Assembly: GCA_964017195.1 (NCBI GenBank)
Contig: OZ024895.1
Span: 16,410,034-16,474,033 of the forward strand
Reading direction: 5' to 3'
Length of the DNA stretch: 64,000 nucleotides
From: Siderastrea radians
Lineage: Eukaryota; Cnidaria; Anthozoa; Scleractinia; Rhizangiidae
This document shows, one piece after another, positions 11,559-23,503 of this stretch. A model generated the notes under the pieces. It was not told the origin of the DNA, ran no database searches, and worked only from the letters and a program-made list of their open reading frames with translations. The translations under genes were made by a program, and so were the position numbers. The stretch's first letter is position 1. The number at the start of each line of letters is the position of its first letter.

Positions 11559-12360
11559 TTAATATCATGGGTGACAAATTACACTCACAATCGTGGGGCT
11601 TTGACTTGTTTGTCGCATCGAGAACTCCTTGAGCATTGACACGGTTTAACGGCTAGAGTTCACATTTTTCTGATTGAAATAATGAAAAAATCTTGTGACA
11701 AGTTTTTACCACGCTTGACGATTTCGTGTTTTTTGTAACCGACAGCAAAATACACCAGAGTCGGAATTTTTACTTGAAAAGTACCAAAGCAATTCGCTTG
11801 GCAAAGGTTATCCGCGTTTACTTTTATCCGGCAAATTCACTGAATCGTGCACTACGTTGCTCCATCGAGCAACGCTCAGAAGGCTTCACAAATACATTCA
11901 AAATACGCACAGCAAACTTGTTTTAACGAAAGTAAACTTCGGAAGCAAATTTGTATTTAAAAACTGACCTTTATTCCATTCGAAGAAGTGCCCAAATCCA
12001 CTGAATTACTTCTCTGAGTTCGCTGTCAATCACTCGATCGCTGCAACTGGCTCGCCGTTCAAAAATTTTCGCTGTCACACTATCAAAAATAATCTCTTCT
12101 TTTTAACTCGCAGGTGATTTCTGAGAAGTTCAGTCAATTAAAAGTCAAAATTTACAGATTACCAATTGTGTCCTCAATGAATATTTCCAGAATTGCTGTA
12201 GTTCTGCACAAAACATCTTCATCATTAACCTCAACGCCATCTTGGCGCTGAGCTATAGACCCGTTGCCATGGTAATTTTGTAATTTCACATGTGAAATTA
12301 TAAATTAACGCTGAAATTTCGCGCCAAAATTAAGGAGTAATTTGTCACCCATGATATTAT
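11559..12360. mobile_element. ~800-bp MITE with TATCATGGGTGACAAATTAC ends
   Basis: Twenty-base terminal repeats, TATCATGGGTGACAAATTAC at the left and its complement ending at 12356, are perfect. The left flank is TTAA and the right flank TTAT, consistent with a slightly decayed TTAA target duplication. A 66-codon open frame inside (11726-11926) resembles nothing I know. The element is non-autonomous and sits in the intron between the Ig and transmembrane exons. Confidence 0.65.
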
Positions 12361-12663
12361 GCTAGAAATTTAAAAAAAGACAGATGCTTGTAAATACTCA
12401 ATGAAATTTTAATTATCTCCGCGCGCTAAAAAACAGATGACGTGTGCAGTGCCGGAGGGCTTTATTCCGGACCGGCGCGCGTCAGCCCGTCCGGCCCTAC
12501 ACGCGTCAACTCGCCAATGAGTGTTTTATAGAACTGCATCAGCGGGGCCGTACGATGGTATAACAAATGTGATTACTTTTGTTTTGGTTAAAAGGTGGCT
12601 ACCTAGAAAACTGATTTATTGGTTTGAGAATTAGTTATGATCAGCTTCTTGTTATTGTTATAG
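12361..12663 (+). other. Intron remainder before the transmembrane exon
   Basis: This stretch has a CpG-containing, GC-rich patch (about 12420-12500: GCGCGC, CCGGACCGGCGCGCG) unlike the AT-rich surroundings. I see no gene and no clear repeat. The polypyrimidine tract and TTATAG acceptor of the next exon are at its right end. Confidence 0.4.
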
Positions 12664-12840
12664 ATTCTAAAGATGGCCTTGGAGTTGGCGACATTGCAAG
12701 CATTAGTCTTGGCGTCCTTATTCTCGTATACATCGCCATACATTGCTTTTGCTGCTTTCGAAAAGAGCGTGGTTTGATATTTTCCTGTTACCAGACTCTC
12801 TGCCGCAACAGAGAAGGGAATGGAGTTACGAGGGCCAATT
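12664..12840 (+). CDS. IgSF receptor exon encoding the transmembrane segment
   Basis: The exon encodes a short juxtamembrane linker (DSKDGLGVGD), then a hydrophobic span (about IASISLGVLILVYIAIHCF). A cysteine-rich and basic stop-transfer stretch (CCFRKER) follows, then the start of a cytoplasmic tail. This gives a type I topology with the Ig domains outside. The acceptor is GTTATAG before 12664 and the donor is a consensus GTAAGT at 12841. Phase 1 at both ends continues the series of phase-1 exons. Confidence 0.75.
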
Positions 12841-13609
12841 GTAAGTGTACCGCCGTTCCTTTTCTCAGTGCACGAAGCCTCGGAGTAAACTACGTGTTAG
12901 CGATGCAACACGATGTCAAAAATTAGCACTTTTTCTGTCAACCCTCGGGCGTACAAGGGGGTGATGAATGCCACCTCCCCCTGATAACGTTTTCCTGGAA
13001 TTTTTCTAAGATGAGTTATTATCTAGACCTACCGTTTTCAGTAGCTGTGCGCATATCCATAAGACACATTTTGACACAAGTTTGGTGAGAATCGGTTGCC
13101 ATGGTTACGAGATATGACGTCATAAGTAGCAGGTGGTCAAGCCATTTTGAATGAAACATGTGGATGTGAATGGAAACAGATGTGGCAATAGTTTCTTGGC
13201 TTTCATTTAACACAACCCCCGACGGGATTGTTATGGACAAATTATATAAGCTATACTAATAAAATGAGGCAAAATTGTGTACGATCATAGATTGGTAACA
13301 TTGTCAAAAGTATCTGAGTTATTCTACAGTCTTACAACTAGGCTGGTAACGAAACTTTCTTGGTACGACGTTTTTTACATTTTATTTTATTTTATTTTTG
13401 AAATCACTTTTTCAATCATTGAACGGCAAAATCTAAAATAGTCAAAATAAACACCTCAGTGTAGTAAGTGTCAGCCTAGGGATGGATGGCCACTTAACAC
13501 CATTTTATTCTTTAGTACAGCTAGACTCTTTGTCATGTTTCATTTAAACGCTGCTGCCTCATTTAAAACCAACCCAAAACTCTGTGCGTGGTTTATTTTT
13601 CTTTTCCAG
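12841..13609 (+). other. Intron between transmembrane and microexon
   Basis: The intron has a strong donor (GTAAGT) and a strong acceptor (TTTTCTTTTCCAG). Between them I see only ordinary AT-rich DNA with TTTTA runs near 13380-13400. Confidence 0.5.
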
Positions 13610-13637
13610 GTGCGAATGGCAAGACCCCAGAAGAGAC
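13610..13637 (+). CDS. 28-bp cytoplasmic-tail microexon of the IgSF receptor
   Basis: A polypyrimidine tract and CCAG precede 13610, and a consensus GTAAGT donor starts at 13638. Joined to the previous exon in phase, it adds the residues CANGKTPEE and two bases of the next codon, so the following exon must be entered in phase 2. Both splice sites are strong and the frame is kept, which is why I report so small an exon. No continuing exon is recognised downstream in the window. Confidence 0.55.
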
Positions 13638-15348
13638 GTAAGTATTATCCTATCATTTAAGACTAATTTACTCGTATGATGATGCAAGTTTAAGTTACGC
13701 CAGCATAAGCGCAAAGTTATGTTGTATAAGCGTACGAGAAACTAAGCCCATGATGACATCCCCCAATAAATAATCAGTTAACCACCGAATATAATCAGTT
13801 ACAATGAGATTGTGCAAAGGTAAAAAATGTCGGAATGTTTCCTAGATCGCTCATAAGGTTCATTATTTTTAAAAGCTGGGGCCCCCTCCCGCCCCCTCAC
13901 CAAACAAACTTTGTAAATTGTCTGATTTTTAGAGGCTGTTTGTTAAGTTTCAGCATTTGTCATAATTGCATGGCGAGACTTCAACATAACTGAGGCTGTT
14001 TGCTTGTCCTTGTGCTTATATTGCGATATCCCAGTCAATACACTCGTTACCAACAACAACAACAACAACAACAACAATTAGCTTTATTTGCATGACTATA
14101 AATTCTTACAGTGTTGAAAAAAGCATACAACTCAAAAGAAACGTTGCCATGAAACGTTGCAAGCGTAAGTGCAAGCAACCACAAGGAGATGAAATACAGT
14201 GGTATCTTTTCTTGTGTTCACTTTAATGCTCACAGTTTTATCATGCCCGTGCTTGCGTTGCACCATCACTCTAAATTAGCTTAAGATCTAGGCTTGCATC
14301 GTGCTTTCACACCAGATTTTGATCCTATTAATTGTTGAGACCTGGCTCCTTTTGGTCTTCAACGACCGCCTTTCTGATTTTGCCTCTGATGGTTAAATAC
14401 CTGAGTATTAGAGGGTATGTTGGACGTCCGAATGTGTTTTCCTTGAGGACCACTAAATATGCCTGTCATTGCTGTGGTTACCTTGGGAACATAAACTTTT
14501 TTTAGTCGGGTAAATTGTGGTTGGGTGATTAAAAAGTTTGGTGGCGTGGGCGTGCAGTTAATATTAGTAACTGTGAGTATTAACATTTACATGGTCTCCT
14601 CCACGGACTGAGTGGGGTTAATTGATCTCCAACATTTTGTAAACTTAGTCTGTGCAATATGTTTGGTATCTCTTCCTAAATTACTAAACCCTTTAATCTT
14701 TCTTCTAGGGTTAACCTGAATGGAAATGATCCAACAGTATAACGGCAAGCCTACATTCTTTTTCGTTTCCGGAGGACTTCGATACTCAGAGTCACATGCT
14801 TTTTTTGAATGGTAAGCCGTCGGAAACCAGGTGGTGAATGGGGCTAACACTCAACGAACTGATAAACATGAATGAATGCCAATGTGTCGCTGCCGATCTA
14901 AGCTGTGCGCTCAAAGTTACCAGCCGAGTGCTCTGCCTGTCTTCAGAAGAGCTTGTTGATGCCATGAAGCTGACGTCGACCCTTCAGGAAGCGAGAGTAC
15001 CCTTTTTTATATCGTATTTTTGAACAGGAGATTTTTCAGAATCTGATGAAAATATCCTAGAATAGAAAAAACTAAATTGTATGGCGATCAAACTTAATTT
15101 GCGTTATAAGATATTTTCCAGAGCCCTTTTTCCCTTTGAAATTTTATACAATGTCACTTAAAACTTTTACACAATTGTCGAAAAGAGCAGAGACTCGCAT
15201 CAATTCTGAGCTATCGATGAAGATGGGGTAACGAGAATTAAGCAAATTACAGTTTTTCAACTTACCTGAAATTTAGCGATTTAATTTGTGTTCTTTTCAT
15301 TTGAATCAGAAGTTAGAACAGGGTATTTGGAAGGTCCTTACCAAGGTT
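13638..15348. other. Non-coding; (CAA)n microsatellite, no gene recognised
   Basis: A (CAA)n tract occupies about 14050-14077. Further exons of the IgSF gene should lie on the plus strand if it continues, but none has both a recognisable domain and usable splice sites. The open frame at 14838-15023 lacks domain similarity. Confidence 0.4.
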
Positions 15349-15728
15349 CAGTGTGATTTGTACGTACTGTTTAAAGAATTCTGGAGGAAAAGTCGCCTAC
15401 GTTTGCTTCTCAAATTCGCGTCGCTTTGCAAACCCACCATGGTCTATTAAATTGTCCAATGTTGTCGGGGCTAAGGGTGCATACTTTAAATTTGTCATCT
15501 TCTCCCGCCTTTGATTCGCACCTTCAGAATTCTCGTACCGTATTGTTGAACTAAAACCATTCCCAAGAGGCAGAAAATCGTGAGAAATTTTCAGTATCAC
15601 CTGTAGCCAGTCCGTATCGAATAATTTAACGGACCATGATGGGTTTGCAAAGCGACGGGAATTTGGAAAGCAAAAAGTCGTGCCTTTCCGTCCAAAAGTT
15701 TTCACGTCGTACGTACAAAACACGCTGA
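15349..15728. repeat. Foldback element with ~115-bp arms
   Basis: The left arm (about 15349-15460) and right arm (about 15617-15728) are imperfect complements. For example, GTCGCTTTGCAAACCCACCA pairs with TGATGGGTTTGCAAAGCGAC, and TTGTACGTAC with GTACGTACAA. The spacer is about 155 bp. Long arms with a short centre are typical of foldback transposons. No transposase frame is visible. Confidence 0.7.
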
Positions 15729-17682
15729 AACTTGAAACTGGAAATTTAAATTCATTTGACAAATTTTGATCCGGTAAAAACTAGAACTTGTTTTATTTTA
15801 CCAATCAATAGTCATTCGGCACAAAAAACATCCGTCTTCATTGATTGCTAAAATTTGTTTTCCACTTGAACGCAAAAGTGACGTCAATCTTTAACAGGGT
15901 GGGTACCGTTCAGTGTAGGTGTCACATTTATGTAGCAGTTGAGACAGACACAAATAGAAGGGCAGATACATATCATTCTAGGAGATTTCTGTCATACAAG
16001 GGAATTGCTTAACTTTTGGCTACCATCGGCCCCATAAATACCTGAGGCCCATCATAAGCGTTCTTCAAAATAGAGCCATTTTTGGTTCGACTGTTAAAAA
16101 GGTTTCAATCTGTGAGTGTTTAGATCTTGTAGCCTGCGTTGCAGACGAAATTTAACCCCTGTACCGACGTTATACTACGTCTGCGACGCCGGCTAAGATT
16201 TTGTTGCATCATTAGTTGAGAGTTTGCCCTTTAAAAATGACCCTGATATGAGAAAAAATGATTTCTAAATGATTGATTTCTAAACATTAGTGCGACAACA
16301 AATCGAACATGCATACCTTTTCGCAAAACTAGTCAAAGCTGCATGCGTTCGTGCCCATTCGCTTAACCAATCAAACTGCTGCCTTTCCAGTCCACGCTGT
16401 TTACGAGTTATCACCGCTACGTCAAACCAAAATCGTTCTATGCACAAAGATAAGATTTAAGTGAAGAGGGAGGTATGGGCGGGGGGGGGGGGAGGGGGTG
16501 TCCAGGTCTAAAAAAAAAAGAATCATTACACGTACTTTCCAGTTCATCATCTTTTTACGAAATTTGCGCGATGGCTGCAAAATCCCAATTCGCGACAATA
16601 AAAACTCACGGTTCTCGCCTGACGGGTAATATTGATGGCAAATCACATTTAACAAGAAAGAAAACGGCCATTTTCAGTGAAAATTCAGGAACTGGATCAG
16701 ACGATTTTGTATCCCCCCCCCCCCAAGATTGTTTTGCGAATGAAACAGCCGTGATCACTCTGATTCCACTTTGACATTTCCAAATTATACACATGTCAAT
16801 TATTTGGTTACGAATCACATTTGAACTGTTGCCGTGATACGGAGACCCAGTTTGGTACTGTTTTTGCAAAATCAATTAAAGGACAAGAAAAATCAATCGC
16901 CTAAAGTTTTTCCATTACATGTTTATTTTTGTATTACGTTTATTATTTATTACCTAATACAACGGAAAATATTACGTGTAAAGAATATTTCAAACAAGGA
17001 ACAAACCCCCTGACGCTGCATGTGTGCTGATGGGAAAAAACTTGCAGGCAAACTTGCAGTATTTTAGAATCAGGCTTGAGGGAGGTTCACGTAAAGAGAA
17101 ATAACAAAAGCAAAACAAATTTGCATCCCTTTATTTTTGGTTCCTCAAGGTGAGGTTGACTCTCAAGAGGAGCAAATGCCTCCTGACAGTCAATGCAGAG
17201 TTGGATTTGATTTATGAGACTGCAGAGAGACTTCCTCATCAACCGTCCACACAAGTTCACAGCTTTTTCTTTAGCAAGTTCCCTTTCTTTAAGTCGGTAA
17301 CATGAATATTTGACGTCTCATTACGGAGAAGTTAAGCTTCTTCATTACGGAGAAGCTTAACCCCAGCTTAGAAAGGTAACAAGCTAAAGAACATGCAATA
17401 GGCCTTCATAGTTCTCATTGTTTGGCTCCGCTTACAAATAAATGAGCTACCTCATTCCGCCCCTGCCAACCCCCCCCCCCTCCCCACCTTAAACTTCTCA
17501 TGAAGTCATAATTGTGTCCCTACAATGTTACAGAATGACTCAATGTGACATGATCTTTATCTCAAATTAGAGTAATTTTTTTAAACGCATAGATACTACA
17601 ATATTACGCACTATTAAACACTATTTCCATTGTTTTCTTTTGTTCGCTTTTGACTATGAGACCCTAATTGTTAGCTATTGTT
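15729..17682. other. Non-coding; homopolymer runs, no gene recognised
   Basis: Poly-G (about 16480-16493), poly-A (about 16511-16519), poly-C (about 16712-16722 and 17470-17480) and a small duplicated word CATTACGGAGAAG (about 17320 and 17344) are present. Overlapping open frames on both strands near 16420-16870 look incidental. Confidence 0.4.
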
Positions 17683-17893
17683 TCACGGGTTAAGTAAAAC
17701 CACCCTATTATTTAATTGTTCTGGGTGCAGAAAATCAATGGCAGTCATGATTGAAAAAAGTTTCTTGTACACGTCAAATGAATTTTCCACCTGGTTAGCT
17801 CGCGTTTCCAATCCTCTGATTTTATTACACAGTGCATCGAATGACGGTCTGTTTTCAGATTCTGTTTCCCAATATTCCAACATAGTATCGTAC
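17683..17893 (-). CDS. Terminal exon of a receptor-type tyrosine kinase
   Basis: The minus-strand exon opens after a CTCATTTAG acceptor (AG at 17895-17894). It reads YDTMLEYWETESENRPSFDAL, the last kinase subdomain (XI), with the invariant arginine of the W-x(6-9)-RP-[ST]-F motif. About 50 residues of C-terminal tail follow, then a stop at 17683. Wording and position of the RPSF motif are those of tyrosine kinases rather than Ser/Thr kinases. Upstream exons with the ATP-binding and HRD/DFG motifs must lie to the right on the plus-strand map, but there the tandem array begins only 250 bp away. The exon may therefore be an orphan fragment, or the array may sit inside the kinase gene's last intron. 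The fold is clear; whether the gene is alive is not. Confidence 0.7.
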
Positions 17894-18147
17894 CTAAATG
17901 AGAAGAGAAATAATTACCTCCAACCTGTATTCAGATCCTATTATAAATCCTTTTTACCTTAGTTAATTCTTCGATAAAATCGCCGCTTTTTTCCCCGTTC
18001 CCAACTACCAAAATTGCAAAAAATAAATCATTGAAATAGAATGTTTCGATTAACATAAGGTGGTTTTATTGAAGAAAACAAGGACGAACAGGTAACTTAA
18101 TTTTTTATTTTTTGATCATCATCATCATCATCATCATCAACGTCATC
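17894..18147. other. Host flank of the array, ending in (ATC)n
   Basis: AT-rich DNA, presumably the 3' end of the last intron of the kinase gene. It ends in an ATC microsatellite (about 18118-18147) that runs directly into the first array copy. No gene. Confidence 0.5.
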
Positions 18148-18167
18148 ATCATCTACATTCCCCAAAA
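18148..18167. promoter_or_regulatory. Left host/element junction with half attachment site
   Basis: Identity to the other units starts at ATCATC (18148-18153), followed by TACATTCCCCAAAA, the right half of the site found whole at every internal junction. To its left is host ATC microsatellite instead of the left arm. The shared ATCATC is what a recombinase crossover would leave. Confidence 0.6.
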
Positions 18168-18321
18168 GTAATGATAGCTACATTTGAGGTTAAAACACCG
18201 ACGTTTTGCAATTGCTTTTTTGTTCTTAGTATCGCTGGGCCATTTTTTACGTGAGGAAACTTTCAAATTTGAATTTTAATTGACGCGGCACGAGCAAACA
18301 TCTCTTTTTCAAAAACTTAGT

Positions 18322-18870
18322 GTTCCGTGCGTTTTTGTTTTTTGTTCCTTTAATTGCATTAGGAACAAACTAGGAACACACAATAAAGGAACTTTATTTG
18401 CTCAATAGGAACAAAAGTGAGCAAATTCGGAACAAACTGGTCCGTTAGCAGCAAACTGGAACACAAAGTTCCTTTTTATTTTAGTCAAAAGGAACAACTG
18501 GTTCCTCTTTTATCCTTTTAGGAACAAAAGGTCCTCTTTAAAATAGTCCGGATTTCCCTTCCTGTTCCTTTTGAAGTGATTGGGGAACAAATGTTCCCAA
18601 TCTTATTTCTCGCTTAACACAGTTAGGAACAAATTGTTCCTATTTACTGGTATATCCACTGCTGTTGGGAACGCCTTGTTCCTTTTCGGTTTAAATTGTT
18701 CCTATTCATGCCCCACAGGAACAGAATTGTTCCTAATCAAGGTGTTCTTATTTTCTCAAGACGAGTCTTATGTTCCGCACATAAATGGGAACAGGTTCCG
18801 AATTTGTTGATAAAGGAACAAGCGTTCCATTTTGCGCAAAGTGTAAACAGGAAAAGGGAACAAAAGTTCC
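18322..18870. promoter_or_regulatory. GGAAC/GTTCC iteron cluster, copy 1
   Basis: Same content and spacing as the copy 3 cluster, which is described at 40005-40553. It is complete here even though the leftmost 400 bp before the unit boundary are absent. Confidence 0.6.
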
Positions 18871-19217
18871 TATTTAACGGTGGTTATCTGAAACTACTGT
18901 CTATCTCTTCCTCGAGACAAATTTCTCAAAACATATCCTTCAAAGAACAGGTTAAGTACGAGACTTGCCCGCTACAAGCTTAATCTCGTTAGGGCTGGCC
19001 CGCGCAAGTTCAGGCTTGTGTCTTTGTTCCTTTTGATTGATTGTGTACCAAATACGGACAAGGGAACAATGGGGCAAGGGGCAAGAATGATCAAGTGTGG
19101 GCAGAGAATAGTTAACAAATATCTCATTGGCGAATAGGATGATCTCTTGAGGACCCTTTTGCTAGTATAAGTGCGTGCATTCTTTAGAAAAATATCTATT
19201 TCAAGCTAACGCTTAAG

Positions 19218-20983
19218 ATGAACAAACGAGGCAAGGATGTCAACTGGTCAAAGTTAGCAAATGCATCGCCTAAACCAAAGAGACTTCACTTAGAAGAGGA
19301 TGACTGTGATGGTCTTTTTCACTGTCCAGTACAAATTTGTGACCACGATGGATTCACTACGCAAAGAGGCTGTAGAAAACACGTAAAGAACAAACACAGT
19401 TGGTACTATTACTTCGACGAGAAGCCAGACAGTGCTCAAATCGATTCGCTTCATGTCGATCAAAACAACAAATGCGAAGCCATTGAGCAGAAGATTGCAC
19501 CGCGTAAAAGCAGGGCAATTGCCTCTTTTGATCCTACAAACAACATTGCCAAAAACTTTTTTCGTGGTTAACTGGCAGTGGTGGGGGCTGTAAAAGTGAT
19601 CGACAAGCACAACAGATCGTAAGCAAGTGCTTAAAGTTTCTCAAATTTTGTTGCGAAGACGAAGAGGAGCTGACGTTTGACATAGTGGACTTTAGTTTAT
19701 GTTCACCGAATCTCCTTTTCAAGTTTGTTGATACGATGCAGGATGATTGGAACCTGGGACACGCGGGACGCATAGGCTACTTGGATGCCATTGCAGAATT
19801 AGTGGATTATCGAAAAGTGAACGGAGCATCGGAATCAGTATTGAGAGGACTGGCTTCAACAGAAATTTACTTGAAAAAGGTGCGCAAAACCGTTTCCAAA
19901 ATGATGCGGTTGCAGTGGACCAGTGAACTCGACATCGATGCCTTAGAAGCCAAGGGACACTGGGCCACTCTGGAAGAACTGTTGGAAGTCGTGGGGCGCT
20001 ACTTGCCGCGCTACGAGAGCGTGCTGAAATCGTGCAAGGAGAAACCGGGTGCCGTTTTGCCCATAGATTTATCTTTTGCTACCAAATTTTTGGCCGTCTA
20101 TTTATTTATCAAGGTCAAGGGCTCGCGTCCCATGACATATCAGTACTTAACCGTGGAAATGGTGAACAAAGCCAAGACTAACGGTGGATTCATAGACCAG
20201 AAAATGTTCAAAACGGCTGGCAAATATGGCTTCGACTCTCTTTACCTGACTGAGACGAGCATGCAAGTGCTGGATGGCTACATCAGCCACATTCGCCCCC
20301 TACTCAGACCGACCTGCGACTTTGTATTAGTGACAAGAAATGGAGGGCAGCACAACAAGCTTGGAGAGCTAATGAGTAAACTGGTCTTCGATGCAACGGG
20401 CAAATACGTTCACCCGACTCGCTATCGACAGATTGTGGAGACCGCGAGTTCTAGGCAGCTGAGCAGCGTGGCGCAGAGCACAATCTCCGAGGACCAGAAA
20501 CATAGCTCTGTTGTTGCAAGGGTTCACTATCAGAAGCAGCGATCGCGTGAGGTGGCGAGCAAAGCACACGAATATTTGGAACGACTGCACGGGGAAAAGG
20601 GATCAGAGATAGAACTAGACGTGCGCTCGAGGCTTTCAGGAAATTCTGCATCTTCTGAAGATCAAAATGCTAGCAAAACGGATACTTCCTCTAACGACGA
20701 GGGAGAAACGATCGCAGAAACACCACCCGAGCGTCTTTCAGCTGTCCCGAGACTAAAGCGGGAAAATGCATTTATAGTGACAGATTGCCCGGCGAGAAAA
20801 AAGAGTCTGATGTTTACCCCTGCAGAAGACGGTTACCTAAAAGCAGGCATCGAGCGACACGGCTATGGTCAATGGAAAGCGATTCTCAGGGATCCCGAAT
20901 TTCGTTTTCAAGAGGGAAGGACGGCCAACTCACTGCTGAGCCGTGCAGCGCGAAGATTCGCATCACTTTCTAAGTTATCCTAG
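19218..20983 (+). pseudogene. Tyrosine recombinase gene, copy 1, frameshifted
   Basis: The zinc-finger-bearing first 115 or so codons (19218-19571) read normally. A T6 instead of T7 tract then shifts the frame and a stop follows within three codons. The rest, including the catalytic domain and Myb domain, is open in the next frame up to 20983. A valine replaces the alanine found in copies 3-5 five residues before the catalytic tyrosine. An internal ATG at 19685 could in principle start a finger-less protein, but there is no evidence that it does. Copy 2 has the same one-base loss. Confidence 0.85.
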
Positions 20984-21151
20984 AACTTTACATTTACCCC
21001 AGAATGAAAAGACACCCTTGAAATAGAAATAACGACATAGGCAAGCAGCAATACGATTCAGTACATGACAAGCAACATTTTATTGTTGTTTTAAGAAGAA
21101 ATAAATTACTGAAATTATGAATATATGAAATTCATATATTTGGAATGAAAA

Positions 21152-21391
21152 AAGAAATGTAAAGAAGATCCTCGCGGTTATTAACGCAACTAATATGCAG
21201 TTGCGAAAAGAAAAAGCCTGAGAAAATCAGGCTTGCCGGGATTCGAACCCTGACCTCTGCGATACCGGTGCAGCGCTCGAACCAATTGAGCTAAAGAGCC
21301 AACTGGGAGCTGGTCATCAAATTGGTTTGCTGCGAACCAATTTAATGACCAGCTCCCAGTTGGCTCTTTAGCTCAATTGGTTCGAGCGCTG
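21152..21391. repeat. tRNA-Thr-like palindrome, copy 1, truncated
   Basis: The left arm is complete, but the right arm stops at GCGCTG where the 967-bp deletion begins. The apex differs from other copies by one base (TTTGCTGCG against TTTGGTGCG). Confidence 0.75.
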
Positions 21392-22919
21392 AATCGCCGT
21401 CGCTCTCGTCCTCTGGACTCCCCTCGTCTGACGTGTCGACCGCTGGCATCTCTTTGGCTAAAAGCACCGGTAGTGACGCTGATCGAATCTCTGCCTTCTC
21501 TTCTTCCCGCAGCACACCTTCGGCAAAGGTCGATTCCTCCTCCTGCGTATCCTCTTCGCTATCGCCTTCCGATTCGTCCTCGTTCTCAGCCTCTTTCGCC
21601 TTTTGCGCTGCCCACAGGACGCAATCCATGGGATGCGTTCTCATCCAGTTGGACGCCTTCTTTTTTGGCCGGGGCAGGCTTCTGAAGGTGTAGGTTCTTA
21701 GCCTCCGCTCCATCGCAGGCTGATCGGCGGGACCGAACTCAAGCTTTCTTTGTGAGGTGATCAGCATGGGGCAGCGGTTGATGAATGCCCGGGCACTTTG
21801 ATATTTCACGTCATGGGCGGCGTACCCACCCTGAGTAAGGATCTTCCAATCGTCGATGTCAAGAGTGTGCTCGGTGGCTTCGTCAATGAATATTACTTCG
21901 GTGAAGGGCGTTATCATTGATTTATTGAACGCTTTCTGCTTTGTCACCGTGGCCACGTTGCCGTGGTGGATGAGGCCTAGAATGGGCATGAACAAACTCG
22001 TCTTTCCACTGTTGGCATCGCCTACCAAACACGGCACCTTGTCTTTGTGCTGTTTCTTGTTGTAGAGAAGCAGTTTTAAGAAATCGTCGCAGAACTTCGC
22101 CACCTCCTGCGGGCTTAGGCTGTTCTCTAAGACTTCTCGAAAGTACTTTGGGCAAGGATCTCTTGCGGAGTCGAAGGAACAAAATGCTCGCGGCGAGATC
22201 TTTCCCACCTGTTGCTCCTCAATGGCACCGTCAACAAAGTCCCGCCGGCTGATGGACCAACAGCGGCAGTCTTTTACCTCAATGAGGTCGTAGTTGATTA
22301 TCAACGGCGAAAAAAGTTCACAGAATGGATCAGATAGCAGATCGATCACTCTCTTCATCTCGCGAAGAAGTCTTGCCTTGAAGAACTCGTTGGTGGCAAG
22401 GGTGTTGACGAAAGCTCTTGCCTCGCATTTATACGAATACGTGTACCTGGCTTGGTCATTCTTCTTGTAGACTTTGCCGCGATAGCTTGCATAGCCCAGT
22501 TTTCCCATGGCGATCGCTATGTCGTTAACGAGGATCGCAAGTTTATCTGCCGACAGCATCTTATCCTCATCGCACGCCATGGCTAGCTGACTGGTGGAAG
22601 CTTGAGACGTCGTCGTGCTGGACTCAAAGCCAAATTTGTCTAATTGTAGCTTAGCTGCGGTCAGAAGTTCGACTGCACTCAGTAAGGACGTGTGAAATTT
22701 CGGGTTAACCAGGGTCACTCTCACCACATTTTCAGTTCCACAATTGTCCAACTCTTGGGTGCATAAGCCATCATGGCCCACCACCTTCCTCGCTTCGTCT
22801 TGGTAACAGTGTTTGAAGGACGAGCTAACGAGGTCTTGCATGAAAGGATTTTTGTGATCTTTCAACACTTTGTAGAGTTCTGCTGTGGCTGGGGATTCTT
22901 TTCCCTCTTGAAACTGTAC
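21342..22919 (-). pseudogene. SF3 helicase main exon, copy 1, C-terminally truncated
   Basis: The helicase core is intact (Walker A GDANSGKT, Walker B EVIFIDEA, motif C MLITSQ). After the acidic stretch the frame runs across the deletion into tRNA-like sequence and ends after 15 unrelated residues. About 277 C-terminal residues are lost, including the charged linker, the nuclear-localisation-like basic clusters and the PCNA-motif-like tail. Whether the truncated product works is unknown. Confidence 0.8.
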
Positions 22920-23503
22920 CTGAAGGATATCAAATTGAAGCATTTTACCAAACACGGTTCTACGTTTCCTTTTTCTTTACTGACTGACCGCTTGTATCGT
23001 TTATTATTATCATCATTACTATTATTAACAGCAATCAGGGTGCACCAAAACCCATGTCCGATTGTCCACGACAGGTAGAAATTCCGTTTGGACATGCAAA
23101 CCTTTGACATGACTTTTCCGTGGGACAAGCACATTTTCAATCAGGAAATAACAGAAACAATTGAAAACTGAGTTCATCATTCCCAGTCACAAAATTCAAG
23201 TTGATAATAGCAGTGTCACAAGAAAAAAGTACAGTCTTCGTTGTTAGGTTTTCTTTCAAAGCAACTGAGAAGAGAAAACGTCTTAAATGCTAGCAAAAAA
23301 TTAGATGAATCAAGAGAGGGTCGTTAATTGCCTGTTTGTTTTTGATTGTCGAGTTTCGAGCAAACCGTTTTGGACAAAACCTCTTTGGCTTTGGCTTTTC
23401 CTTACTCCGATTCTTCATTTTTTTCAGTTCTCAATTTTGACTAACATGTTCACGGCTAAGGGAATGCTTGGGTTATCGAAAAGTAAGAAAATAATTTAAT
23501 TAC

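Noticed and set aside
19685..20983. 432-codon frame as a separate recombinase gene in copies 1 and 2
   Set aside because: It is the tail of the frameshifted 588-codon gene seen whole in copies 3-5. The internal ATG has no promoter of its own.
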